The notes under the pieces were generated by a model. It searched no databases. It saw only the letters and a list, made by a program, of their open reading frames with translations, and was not told the DNA's origin. Below, piece by piece: positions 48,744-60,934 of a stretch of 64,000 nt of DNA. The translations under genes and the position numbers were made by a program. Position 1 is the first letter of the stretch. Every line of letters begins with the position of its first letter. This DNA comes from Bondarzewia mesenterica (taxonomy: Eukaryota > Basidiomycota > Agaricomycetes > Russulales > Bondarzewiaceae). Location of the stretch: contig SGPL01000041.1 in assembly GCA_004802705.1 (NCBI GenBank), positions 39,365 to 103,364 on the forward strand, in the 5' to 3' direction.

Positions 48744-50550
48744 ATGGCATCGCCTCCTCTACCCACCCCCAAAGTCATCCACGTTGATACCCGCGGCGCC
48801 GTGATACTGCATGAGGAATCTCCCGAGGTGCGTGCGCAATGCTCCAGAACTGCAGGCCTCCGCTGACTACCACGAACGTGGATTGACAGACGAGAGATAG
48901 TCGAGGGATCTACTTGCCCAATTACATAGAGCCCGTATCGCATATAGCAGTCGACGTGAGCACTGTTTCATCCAAATTGCGCAATAGGGTACGCCCGTTT
49001 GACTCATAGCATCGCTGGCTTCCATCCAGATTGGAGGTTCTCTTGCGAAAGTAGTTTACTTCACTCGTTCGCCAGAACCTCCATCCTCACCGTCCACCGT
49101 TGCCACGAATGGGAATAGCGATCACAGCGACATCTCGACTCCCAGATCTCTTTCACCGGGGTCGGACGACGCAAAGCAGTCACCGCTATGCCCTCCCTCT
49201 TCTCTGTCCAGGCAGAATGGTGCACTAACGCCGATGGTCCTGGATACGCCCAATCACAACGGAGTCGCAGGCCTCAACCAGAGTATTCTTCATGAATCCC
49301 TCCTTCATGACACTCTCCTTCGGCGCGCGTCGTTACAGCACTTCCCCGGCGGCTCGCTCAACTTTGAGCGCTTTGAGACGGACAACATTGATGACTGTGT
49401 CGCGTTCATCCAGGACTTGATCGAGCGTTCCGCCAAGGTCAATGGCGTGTCGATCGAGGAGATGCGGAAGGGCGTGACGATCATGGCTACCGGCGGAGGC
49501 GCGCACCGTTTCGGCGAGCTGTTCAGCGAAGGGTTGGGGGTCGAGGTGCGGCGGGAGGACGAAATGGAGTGTCTGATCGAGGGGCTGAAGTTCATTACGC
49601 TCATCCCCGATGAGGTGTACTATTTCTCTGACGAGCTCATCCAATCCGTCGCGCATCCATCTGCTGGATTCAGCAAGGGCCACCAACCAAACAGTGCGGA
49701 CGGCGTCGTCTTGGAACGACCGAGTCCCAACCCACCCAAGTATGCAGTCACGTTTGAGGGTCATCCTACCACTCACTTCCCATGTTTGTTGGTGAACATT
49801 GGTTCGGGCGTTTCGGTGATTCGGGTGGACGAGGATGGGACATTTGAGCGTGTCAGCGGAACGAGCTTGGGTGGTGGTACACTCTGGGGTTTGCTCACTT
49901 TGTTGACACCAGCGAGGACCTTTGACGGTGAGTGAGAGATCTCTTGTTTTTTTTTTGTTATACTGAGCTAATGGCTTCTTTTAGAGATGTTGGAGCTGTC
50001 TGAGCGAGGGGACAACGCCACTGTTGATATGCTCGTCGGCGACATCTATGGGCAAGATTACAGCAAGCTCGGCCTCAAATCAACCACGATCGCTAGCTCT
50101 TTCGGCAAGGTGTTCAAAAAGGGACAAGAAAAGCGTCAATTCTCCCCTGAAGATATCAGCAAGAGCCTACTATACGCAATCTCAAACAACATCGGACAAA
50201 TTGCGTACGCAGCCGCTTGCACCCTTCTTTGCCCATATCAGTTGCTGATCGGGAACGTACTGACAGATATATGAATGCGGAAAAATACGGTTTGGATAGG
50301 ATTTATTTTGGAGGCTACTTCATCCGCGGACATCCTGCGACCATTGCTACGCTGTCGTATGCGATTCGTTTCTGGAGTAAAGGAACCAAGCGGGCTCTCT
50401 TCCTCCGTCACGAGGGCTTCCTGTGCGTCTTTTCTGTTCTTGATCGGCTTTATTGACTGACATTAAATCGAATCGCCACATTTCAGTGGTGCGATTGGTG
50501 CTTGGATAAAGAACATCGATGGCGACAATGATTCTGTGATGGGGGACTAG
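48744..50550 (+). CDS. Pantothenate kinase (eukaryotic type II)
   Basis: Phosphorylates pantothenate, the first and rate-limiting step of CoA synthesis. ATG at 48744. Exons near 48744-48828, 48889-48956, 49031-49930 and onward join to TAG at 50548-50550. The product is about 500 residues. N-terminal ATP-binding motif: [19 protein letters not shown]. An acidic/Ser-rich linker follows, and then the core: [32 protein letters not shown], and [40 protein letters not shown]. The C-terminal part reads [20 protein letters not shown] and ends in [10 protein letters not shown]. All motifs are intact and the frame is clean. In fungi the enzyme is usually cytosolic and feedback-inhibited by acyl-CoA; that is family knowledge only. 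Confidence 0.93.
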
Positions 50551-51977
50551 ACTGAACTGTATGCATGTCTCCGGACTTGTGCGTCTTGGACGTCTTTCAT
50601 CTGATTCCCTTTTCTATTTTTCGGGACGTAGGAGCTGTATCATTATTTCATGTAAGATAGCCAAGCCGCATCGACACTTTCATTTACCATGTACCAGAGG
50701 CCCTAATGTTTCTTATATACCGTAAACCAGTGCATCTCCCCATTGCATAGCATAATCAGTCTCGTTTTCCTGTTGAAAGGTCGGACCGTATCATAGGGCG
50801 CTCGAGTTCGTTGAATACTGGTACTCCGGCGCCGGACCGGTGGACCGGTGGATCAATCATACGGATGATTTGGGCGCTGGCCGTGTTTTAATTGGTCAGT
50901 GGCATTCCTCTAAGTGATCGCGTCACTTACTGTACGTTGGAATTACTGTATCGAACTTCATTGGAGCTCATGTACAGGTTCATATCCTGACTATCAAATG
51001 AATGCAAAAAATTAAAAATTAAAATAGAAAACGGACGGAACACAAAAGATTTGTTTGATCATGATCAAGAGCCATGTATCTACAAAGCCCGGACCAATTT
51101 GGAATTCGTACCCTCATCAAGTTCTTTCGAGCATCGTGTCTGACATGGCTGCTTTGGACTGATCCTTTGCAGCTCGAGTGAGAATCTACTAATAGACGTG
51201 GCAGATCATGGGAGAATCTTGTGGAGTGTCTCCTGGTTTTTCTCTGTATCGAGGTTGTGCTTGATGGGCTGGGCCGACCGTCGACGATAGGAGACAAAGT
51301 GCTTTTAATCATAATGGTATGCCCTTTTAGGCAGGTACTTATACAGCACGACCGGCCTCGGGGTATGACTCTAGCAGCGTCATGGCCGTCAGTGCCGGCT
51401 CGGAGATTTTATGCGCAACTTGGTGGCTGTGGTCGAACGAGCTCGAGCGGAAAGATTGTAGCGAAACAAAGAAGAAAAAGACGAGGTAGGCTGAGCACGA
51501 TATCAATGTGGGATAATTGGCTCGGCAAGATTTAGCAGCGGAAAGGATATGGAGTTTGACGTGTGGACCGTGATTCAAATATGGAAGGTGTTGGATGAAC
51601 TGATCACAGGCACACCCGTATTGTAGTTGGTGCGTTGTCAGCAGGCATCAGCCCTACAAGCTTCACTTACAACTGTTCTCGTCGACGTACCGGCAACCAG
51701 CCAGCTTCGACGACCCAGAAGAACCTCTTGCGGAGGCATACAACAACAGATGTTAGAGACAACTAACCAACGGTGGGGATGGAACGACCAACAAGTGTTT
51801 CGGTCGTATTGTTGGTCCTCGGCAGCCTGGAGAGGATGAAACCGTGTGAAAATAAGGTCATTAGCGTTCCGACGTCAGGAAAGCATGCTATGCTAAGCTG
51901 CTATAATTTCCGATAATTACTACCCGCTCTTGTCTTACCTTACCTCCCTCCTCTTCTACTAATACCCTCATCTGGNC
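50551..51977. other. Long intergenic region
   Basis: 1.43 kb without a supported gene. Short frames have no family features. It probably includes the promoter and leader of the homeodomain gene. An N lies at 51976, two bases before its ATG. Confidence 0.45.
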
Positions 51978-53828
51978 ATGGAGCGTGCGTTCTCCTCCTG
52001 GCCACAGCCCGCAGACGATCCTCCAAAGCAGCTTGAACAACCCAAGGACAAGCCTAAGAAGCCCCGACACCGTCACACTGCTGTTCAATTANCAGCTCTT
52101 AATGAGTTGTACGATAAAAATGAGCATCCGGCTCTTGACGAGCGCCAGGCTTTGGCAGAGCGTCTTGGAATGTGCGTCCTACATCTGTTTTTNCCATTCT
52201 CTTTTATCGTTCGGTCACTGACTTCGCAAATGCTTTTTCTTTGACTTTTTCTATTTTCGATGTCCTCCACAGGGAGACAAAGACGGTCAATGCTTGGTTC
52301 CAGAATAAACGAGCTTCTACCAAAAAAAGGCATCGGGGTGTTGCCGCCCCTGCTCCTTCTTACGAGCTTCCGCATATTTCTTCCTTGCTAGCATCCACTT
52401 CCTCGTCATTATCTACTCCCTCTGCTTTGAACCACATCGACGACTTTGCCGAGCCCGAGTTGCTCCCGACATTGACATTGCCTAGATTGCAGAAACCTGT
52501 ATCCCGCTCATCATCTCACCTCCCGAAACTCGAACAGTCGCACCAACAGCAATCTGCATTTTATGCGGGCAATCCCGAACATCGTCATGTATATGAAAGT
52601 ACACCTGCTGAGCTACCTGCCCGCCCCCGCATGCGCCAGCGTCCCACTGCACAGCAGACGGATGAGCTCAGAAAATTCTACCAGAATATCCCTCATCCAA
52701 GCAAGGAAGAGCGGGAGGAATTGGGCGCACGGATTGGGATGTATGTATTTGACTTTCCAACGCTAAATCTAGCACAGCCTCATCATAATTCATAGGCGCT
52801 ACCAGAGCATAACAAATTGGTTCCAAAACCAGCGCAGTCTTGCAAAGAAGCGGCAGGAAGAAGAGGAAGCTGATGCAGCTCTTCCCAGAGTACCTCCGTC
52901 AGCGTCCGACCACTCTCCAAGGGCCTACCCGTCGTACCCACCTGCGTCGGAACATCCCTCGCTTCCCCCGGCTTCCACACATCCTTCATTAACCGCGATC
53001 ATAAATAGACATACTCGGTCACCTAGCGCGCCGCCCTCGAATGCATCTGCATCGTCGCGAGCATCGCCGTATCGAAATTTGATCCCATCACAGCGTCTTC
53101 GCCGCACACGGCCAGAGCCCTATCAGCTCGAAGCCCTCCAAAAGTTGTTTAACAGCACTTCGAACCCATCTATCGAAGAGCGCTCTGCCTTGGCGCTTGA
53201 AGTCGGAATGTGAGTCCTAGTCTCATGATCCTTTTTTAATATTCGGCGTTTAGATGGTGACATGCTCACGCTGACCCGTTTGTCTTACCTGTGTAGGGAC
53301 TTGACGAAGGTCACCAATTGGTTTCGCAACCTCCGACAGACGGCCCGCAAGCGCGCAAAGAAGCCGGGAGAAGATGGTGATACCGACAGTGTGCAATTGA
53401 ACTCTGCTTCAGTGTCTCGCGCAGTGACGCCGTCCTTCACGTCCTCGTCTTCATCCGGCACACGCGAGCATGATCGTGATCATGGGATGGAAACCGAGAA
53501 CGACGAGCTGGAGCCTGTGCCGATGCACACGGATGAGGACGAGTATGGTCCTCCCGAGCCCATGCGTGGCCCTACTCATTCTGATGGTGGCAGCGACGAT
53601 GAGTATCAGGAGGCTGTTACCCCTTCCCCTTCCCCACCGCCACAGCACAATTTCGCTCCGACGTCCTTCATTCCGCCGCCGCCACCGCATCGCGCGGCAG
53701 TTGGCGTGAATATGGGTTCCGATACGGTCACGTATTCCGAGCTCGAGAAGCTCCCGGGACGGATATCAGGTGTCAAAGTCGAAGACGCTTTGTTATTATT
53801 AAGTTTTCATCATCATGTTGTGCATTAA
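51978..53828 (+). CDS. Three-homeodomain transcription factor
   Basis: Exons 51978-52171, 52273-52740, 52796-53209 and 53297-53828 give 535 residues. Three homeodomains follow one another. HD1 (about residues 25-83) has the helix 3 motif NAWFQNKRASTKKR, HD2 (about 205-260) has TNWFQNQRSLAKKR, and HD3 (about 340-400) has TNWFRNLRQTARKR. Each has the conserved WF.N.R core that contacts DNA. Ser/Pro-rich linkers separate them. The C-terminal third is acidic and proline-rich (DEDEYGPPEP), as in activation domains. In each homeodomain an intron cuts the codon of the methionine between GM and helix 3, in the same phase (AT/G). So the three units arose by duplication of one exon pair. Two Ns in the CDS region lie at 52092 (unknown residue in HD1) and 52193 (in the first intron). 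Targets are unknown. Confidence 0.88.
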
Positions 53829-54658
53829 TTCTGTGAGCTTCTTTCTTTTTATCACGTGTAGCACACTTATCCCTCGCGCCAAGCTGACGATTTACTTTGT
53901 TGTGCAATCTTCGCAGATTCGGCATGGACACACACACACTTGTCTTTGTATTCGATTTCAGCCCGCGCTGCATTCTTCATCACACATCAACTTTTTGACC
54001 GTGCATCTATGGACTTTTGGCATCTGGCTTCTGACATCCATCTGCAAACTGTCCACGCCACATGCTCGCACGACATCTTGCATTCTACGGTACGTTATGT
54101 ATGTTCTCAATGTAGCTACTGTATATACTCCCACTGTCGCACGATGTCATGCTGGCCAGCTTTTATTTATGGTATTGCTTCATCTCATTACCTTCTTTTC
54201 TCGTTTTTTTGTCGCACGCGCCCTGTCAATCTCATGAGCTGCAACTGATTAATCTATTTCGATATTTCTTTCGTCTCCCGCCCGTGTTTATTCGATCATT
54301 GTCACATCAGCATCAGCATCTCGGCATTCATACATTACTTGTGTAGTCCTCGCATGATGTGATGCGTGTCTGTTTTGCTCTACCCCCTTCCGGAATGTGT
54401 TGACAATCAAGGTGTGCCCGTGGCAGTACTTGAGGAACAGATAACTAGAAGACAATTTTATTTTTCTTTCCTCGCCAGGCCTGGGCGGAGTACTTACATT
54501 CCAGGATTGGACAGTCAGAGGCTAATAAGGTCGCGTGGACCTACTGATACTACGCAAAGTCAAAACAGAACCAAACTTGGATTTTGTACTTATCTGTGTC
54601 TTCGGCGCATCAGTAGATTGTCTACGCGACATTCAGGACCCCTCTCCATCCTGCTGAG
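53829..54658. other. Intergenic, nothing seen
   Basis: 830 bp between the homeodomain gene and the C2H2 gene; T/C-rich, probably 3' end plus promoter. Confidence 0.45.
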
Positions 54659-55509
54659 ATGGATTGGACAGATTTCGTTAAACTTGATGATCTCTTAGCT
54701 TTTCCGCTGCCCTTCGATTTGACTCTTACTCCGCCGCCGGACGAATTCGACAAAGATGTCGATGAGGCGTTCGAAGCTGAGCCCGAGCTCTCTGTCGTCC
54801 CCGAAAAATTCGGCCACAGGTCTTCTGAGCATAGGGTCGGTTTGGATAGTGCAATCCCCTCGTATCCTGCGCGCGCGGACAGCGCATCTGCCGCATCAGA
54901 AGATGACCTTGGATCTTCCCTTTGGTCCCCAGGTTCATACATTTCCTCGAATACGTCAGTGTCTCTGGGCGCAGAGTCTCAGGGCAATTCATCTATCAAT
55001 TCTTTTAAAATGACACCATATCCTTATCTGCATTTATCGCAATGCCAACCTGCCGCGGCGCCTTTCACCCACTCGCAACCCGCGCTCATTACAAGTGCGG
55101 AATTTGGGAACAATCATCAGGATGTGGGCACAGTACCGGTGACAGCGTCGTGGCAGGATATTTATCCTCCATCGTCCGGATCAGGAACGCGAACTCGCTG
55201 TGCTGCCGAAGGCGCGAAGCCAGACTATGTCTGTGGTAGATGCCATAGTGAGTCTCTTTCTCATCCCACGCGTACTTACTGAGCATTTTCTGTTCAGCTT
55301 TCCATTCCTCTCGCTTGTGGAATTTAAAGGAACACATGAAACTTCATGATCCCGATTATGTACCTCCCTTCCCCTGCGACGTACCAGGGTGCAGGAAACG
55401 GTTCACACGCAAATCGGACATGACGAGGCATATGAACGGAAAAAATACCCATGGCCCTCCAGTTCGTCGACGAAGTGGTCGCAATGCTCGGGTCGAAAAG
55501 CCTGTCTAA
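54659..55509 (+). CDS. C2H2 zinc-finger transcription factor
   Basis: Exons 54659-55247 and 55298-55509 give 266 residues. The first 190 are acidic and Ser/Pro-rich, as in a transactivation region. Two zinc fingers lie at the C-terminus: CGRCHTFHSSRLWNLKEHMK with LH, interrupted by the intron after the second Cys, and CDVPGCRKRFTRKSDMTRHM ending in H (C-X4-C, H-X5-6-H). A basic tail (VRRRSGRNARVEK) follows. The layout is that of small fungal C2H2 regulators. It lies 830 bp from the homeodomain gene in the same direction. No partner or target is evident. Confidence 0.8.
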
Positions 55510-58500
55510 TGGATGCCTCGAGGCCTAAACGACTGGAGATATTTGAACGGGAATGCATCGTCACACAGCTATGTGCATGTGGACGATTTTGTTGCACAAG
55601 ATATATGTAGAGATACAGTCGTCCGACGTGAGTCAAGTTTCGCTTGCTGTGATGTATGTACCTCATGGTGTTCTTGATCTTCTCTAGGTATCGGCTGTAC
55701 GCCCGGCCCTTTCCAGGAGTTAGCCGTTCTGACTAACTGGGAGCTCCTCCTGAAGAAAGAGAAATTTGTTGCGTATGATATCTGTACCCAGCGGCGTTGG
55801 GCGCTTTCGTCCGGTGGAACTTTTCTTTCGCTCAACTGCTGATCAGTTCGTTGCCCTGAATCACCATGTCTTGATATTCTTATGAATGTAAGTCATGATG
55901 TTGTTCAAAATGTTTGTTTTTTATCGAGTCCGGTTCAAGTTCTGGTCGTCTGTTTTACGTTTAAGATTCCAGTTACTCACTTGCTACCGTCACATATGTT
56001 ATCTGTTTCTGTGCTGAATTTGCTATACGTTTAGTTTCTGGTCTGTAAAGTAGGAAATGAATTCCAACTATTTATTTTCCATCTCTGACATGGCGAGTGC
56101 TCAGATCTCAGAGATTGTACAATGTATGCTGCTCGACATGCACTGCAATTGACATTGATCAGCCGGTAAGAGGGCCTGGGCGAATTGATGCATCTGTGTA
56201 TCGGCCATCGTGTGGACTTTCCGACTCGGCGATAGTGAGTGCATTTCGTGTGAGGTACTCTTGCCGGAGCGCGACTTGTCATGCATGCACGCATACAGCA
56301 GCTTACCTATGGGTTGGAACCTGACTCGGGACGAACGAGTCCATTAGAGGATGCAGCTAATCACTGTATCATTCAAGTCAACTTGAACGTCGGTGATACG
56401 TCGTATGTTTGGATGACTGTTTTCTCACCGAAGCTGTGCAACTATTTATATGCGCATAGAGATCAAGCGGCCACGTACAGTACGATTGGACGGGGACCTT
56501 GAAGGTGAAGGAGCTGATACTTATGCTGAGAGACGCCGGGGCCTGAGATCTAGTGAGACTTGAGGAGGGAATGAACCACAGTACGTACGTCTTAATTGAC
56601 GGCTCAGAGCTATACCGCAGACGCCTGGTCAACACCCTGTATATCGTGATCAGTCAAGGTCGACGTTCCTGTGGAGGCGACGATGTAACTCGGGACAATG
56701 TGAGTTGGTATTGTCGTTTGGCGAGATAGTTCTTCCGACTGATTGCCCATCATTCTCTGACCTTTCTGCAAAGGTTAGACGCACCTTGAGCAGGTCGCAT
56801 GGAGGTATCCATTCTTCACCGAATAATGGGTAAATGAGGTACGCCGAAGGCCTAACAGTTGGACCATGCAATTTATGACAGCCCAGTGAGATATGTGAGC
56901 TAGGGAAAAAAATACTGACTGACTCATGTCTATGCCGCGCTTCTAAGGCTGTCTATCTATGGTCTGATGCATAAAACCGGGCGGGGGGATTGATTATACC
57001 CCCACAAATAGATGCGACAAATGTACGCTGGGTGGGTACACGACTCACCTTGTATCGTGATCAAGAAAAGCAAGGGCAACCTTGACCTTCTCAATCTGTA
57101 GGGAACTCATTGATATCGAAACACGCAGAGTGGGAGATATCACTGGTGTGGACTGTGAGGACTCGTCACCCCGAGCCATTGCATAATCACAGGCGAATAA
57201 CTGGCCCACCACGGTTTCTAGCTAGTAATCAGCATGCACACTGAATGAGCGCGTATGCACTTACCCGATAGCTTCAACGCTTTGCGAGTCCGAGTCGGGA
57301 CAGCGCGCATACTGATCGCTATATGTACTTTGAATGAGGCCGCATGCAAGGCCTACACGCACATAGTTAAGAGTAGGTGACGGGGAAAAACGGCCCCGTC
57401 ACTAATTCGATGACGAAAGTCCCAGGTCGGTGGTGGAATCATCTCAACAGTAACGCTTGACTTTAGATCCGGTTGTCGACGGCGAGGTTCAGGGATACAG
57501 CCTGATACAGAGATTGATATGAGAGTAAGAGACCGAGTGTATAGGACTCCACTTGCCCTCACAGCGTTAACCGCGACAATATCCGAGTCGGACTGGGGAA
57601 ATAAATCCTGCAACCCCATCTAGGGAAAGGCCTAAGCGTGCAATGATATGTAGCGGCACACTTACGGACGAATGAAGAAATATAATGTCGGTGCGGGAGC
57701 TCTTCGGACCCTTCTTGATTGAAGAATGAATTAAGTAGGGAACACGGAGATTTGATGAGGATGCTACATGAGGAGACGACTGACTTGGGCGGGTTCCTAG
57801 CATTGTGAGGAGGTAATCATCAAGAATAGCTGGTTCCGCGGTCTGTTACTGGCAGTGCAGGTCAAAGCAGAGCTAGGCTTCCGGGTCAATCGGAAGCGGC
57901 GAACAAATCACTACTGCGTGCGGGAGACCAGGTCAACCAACCAGCCGCCTGCCGACCTAGCATTCTACAAATTCAGCTTTGAAAGTTACGCGATACCTGG
58001 CCTGAGCACAGCTGTATTTTGGGATATCGTTATCTCCAGTACTCACCAGAACTCACCGCTCCCGCCGGTTGACTGTATCCTCCTCGCATCACACTGGTCG
58101 ACTCCTCGGAGACAGTCCTGGCGACACCATGAGCCCCGGGAAGCCCGAGTCCATATGTGTATGCAATACGCATAAATGGGGCATGCATAGCGTGTGTGCA
58201 AGGGGTGAACAAACATCGAAGTGCCTAGGGCAGACTCGAGGCCGGGGGGCGTATTCGGGAAGAGCGGGTCCCGGATAATCATTTCTGTACGTAGTGAGTA
58301 AACATCTCGACGAAAGAGATCTGCACAACGTACTCTTCTGCCCGCGGAGAGACGCAGGGGCAGAATCGGATCCCTTGGACCGTCAACGTGTTATGTACAA
58401 GGTATTTTTTTTTCTCGTGGAAAAAAGAGAAAGACAACTTACGGAACGCTACGACAATGAGTCTCAGCCTTCAGGCCTCAGAGGCCCCCTGATGCCTGAG

Positions 58501-59740
58501 AAAACAAAACTAGACTGAGGCCTCCTTCCCTTCTCCTTCCCCTATGTGCTGAAATTTAACGGATGCTTCCCGTCGCTAAGTTGTCAGCGTATACGCAAAG
58601 AACCAGCTGATGTAGTGGGGAACACCAAACATTGCTCGATGGAGTCAACGTGTGATCAGAAGCGGGCGATCCACCCCAATGTACTTATGGACATGGGCAA
58701 CGCAAAACGGTATTTGGACACTGACAGGTCTACCAGCATGACGGTATCTATATCAACACCGCCGGGATCGAGTCACCCCAGCAAGCCTCGAACTCAAATT
58801 ATATGGTCTTCCACGGGTCGCAGTGCATCCACATGCTCAGGCATGCAGACGCAGACCTTCCTAAAGTTTCCATCCTTAGTGTTTGGAAATGGAGAACGTA
58901 AAATACGGTTGCGGCTTCGTCGACTGCTTTGAAGAAACAAAGTGAGAAAGGTTTCTGGAAAACCCCGGGCGCTCAGTTCAGGCTTCTCCCGCACAAACAA
59001 TGCCGACTTACACGTACACAGAAGTGCGGCAAATGCCATTTACGGCGGGAACAACACTGCTCGCAGTCGGCGCCCACTCCGCGACCGCAGGGTCGTGCTA
59101 GGGGGAAACAAGCTGGGATCAGGCCAAATGGAATTGAAAATGAATACGATTTCAAATGTACCGGGTGGGCTAGCTCAGAGATTCTGACGAAGCGTTGAGA
59201 CTCAGAAAACATGCATTGTTCTGTCGCGTTTCTCCGTCGACCTCGTAACGTACACACTCTAGGTACTCGTACACTCTCAGAAAATCAAAAAAAGAAGTAC
59301 CGGATGAAATCCGCCGTGAAAAAATCAAATGAAGACAAGGAAGTAACGGTCTTAGAACGATACATAGGAGGTTGGCTGCCATATACTACTGGTAACTGGG
59401 GAAACTTGTTTCTGTGTGTTGTGCTGCGATGGAGACGATGGAAGTGAGAGAACGAAAGGGATGGGAACAGAACGGAAATGGATTGAGACAGGCAGATCAT
59501 AACTCGATGAGGCAGGAGCTAAAAATAAAGCAAAGTACAAAAAAAAAGGTCATTCAAAGCGTGGTAACAGAGAAGCGGATTATCTATCACGCGATATGTC
59601 ATGAGCATCGATATGCAGCGGGTATAGAGAGGAAATGAAAGAAGTGCAACTCACTGTTCATGAAATAGCATTATGAAAACGGATAGCGCGTGGGGTCAGA
59701 TGGAGAAACGTATACTGGGAACTTCGTGCACCCTATCTGC
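55510..59740. other. 4.2 kb gene-poor region
   Basis: No ORF on either strand shows family features or a chain of joined exons. Base composition is mixed. A local GC-rich imperfect palindrome (TCAGGCCTCAGAGGCCCCCT) lies near 58470-58500. It could hold the 3' end of the zinc-finger gene, a non-coding RNA or old repeat remains. Confidence 0.4.
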
Positions 59741-60934
59741 TCATGCGAAGAAAGCCAGACAGACCGAGGCAAGCAAGCAGGCCATGCCCAGACCCAGGCG
59801 AAGCGACATGGAACGAGAAGAACGGATAGCGTCGAAGTCCCTTTCCTCTGTACGGCGGTCCTCTACGGCCGCTAGGGTCTGGTCACGCATGCGCGCAGCG
59901 AGGTAGGCAGCGGCAGACTCGCGCGCGGTCGTGATGAGGACAGTGGCAGTACACTTTGACGTTGGCGTGAAGGGAGGGAGCGCAAGTGTACGCTCAAGGC
60001 GCTCGAGTGCGAACTTGTGTGTGGAGCGGTCGGTAGAGGTGGGCACAATCCAGACGAAATCGCGAGCGGTGCTGGCCGATTCCATCTCATCTCCCGAGGC
60101 AAAATTGATGGACAGGGCAGGGCCCGGAGACATGGGGACGACCTCGCACGTAAACTCAGAGGCGAGCACATTAGCGATGACGATCCAAATGGGAGTGTTA
60201 TCTGGAGTAAGGCGCGAGAGGCGCGCGTCGAGCCACGCCTGGGGTGTGTGATGATGAGGAACCGGGACAGATAACGACCACTGAATTTTGGCTGCACAAC
60301 GCGAGGCGCTGGGCGTGTTGTCGCAGGGAGCTTGAGTGGGCTCATGCTGCGGCGCAAGCGGGTCCGGGATAATGAGCGGACGGGCACTCTCGCGCTCGCG
60401 CTCGCGCCGACGCCAAGCTACTTCAACTATCTTACCTCCCGCCATCTCCCACATGCCGCACATGCATCCCGTATGCTCAGCAGTTGCTTCGCCCGTTTCA
60501 TCTACAGGGACAGTACTGCCGACGCGTAGCGCGCTGGGCCAATTGAGGACATCTGCACCGAAAACGTCAACGTTGTAGGTGAGGCAATTGGCACATAGGT
60601 TGTGAGCTCGGGAGAGAAAAGCGGATGCTAGGGCGTGTGTGGAAGAAGAAAGCAGTGTACGGGTGACTGCTGGGATAAGGTGCGAGCGAATGGCGAGGAG
60701 GAGCTCTGGCGGTAAGGAGGACAGTGTTTTCTGGCCATGCGTGGAGTCGATGTGGAGTATGCCCTGGGAGTGAAGCTTGACGATAAGATCGAATGCACGG
60801 AGTTCAGTAGAGAGGTATGCGACTACGGCGTGTTCAAGGTACGTTCTGGAGACACGGAGAGTCGGAGGGGCCGTGATGACGGAGGAGGAAGTGTCAAGCT
60901 TAGGAAGCGCCACCGGAAGAGAGAGTTGAGCCAT
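59741..60934 (-). CDS. F-box-like protein with C-terminal membrane anchor
   Basis: A single open frame without introns; the first ATG is at 60934 (MAQLSLPVALPKLDTSSSVI), giving 397 residues. The upstream 16 codons have no ATG. At residues about 75-95 the stretch SSLPPELLLAIRSHLIPAVT looks like an F-box, the Skp1-binding helix of SCF ubiquitin ligases. A Cys-rich patch follows (CANCLTYN, then CMCGMW). The last 18 residues (LGMACLLASVCLAFFA) form a hydrophobic tail anchor. Basidiomycetes carry many such single-exon F-box-like proteins. The anchor would place it at the ER or mitochondrial outer membrane. Function beyond this is unknown. Confidence 0.6.
   Translation of the reverse strand: MAQLSLPVALPKLDTSSSVITAPPTLRVSRTYLEHAVVAYLSTELRAFDLIVKLHSQGILHIDSTHGQKTLSSLPPELLLAIRSHLIPAVTRTLLSSSTHALASAFLSRAHNLCANCLTYNVDVFGADVLNWPSALRVGSTVPVDETGEATAEHTGCMCGMWEMAGGKIVEVAWRRRERERESARPLIIPDPLAPQHEPTQAPCDNTPSASRCAAKIQWSLSVPVPHHHTPQAWLDARLSRLTPDNTPIWIVIANVLASEFTCEVVPMSPGPALSINFASGDEMESASTARDFVWIVPTSTDRSTHKFALERLERTLALPPFTPTSKCTATVLITTARESAAAYLAARMRDQTLAAVEDRRTEERDFDAIRSSRSMSLRLGLGMACLLASVCLAFFA

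Noticed and set aside
59163..59235. tRNA-like GGGCTAGCTCAGAG word
   Set aside because: Resembles a D-arm, but no acceptor pairing, anticodon stem or GGTTCGAATCC-type arm follows at the right distance.
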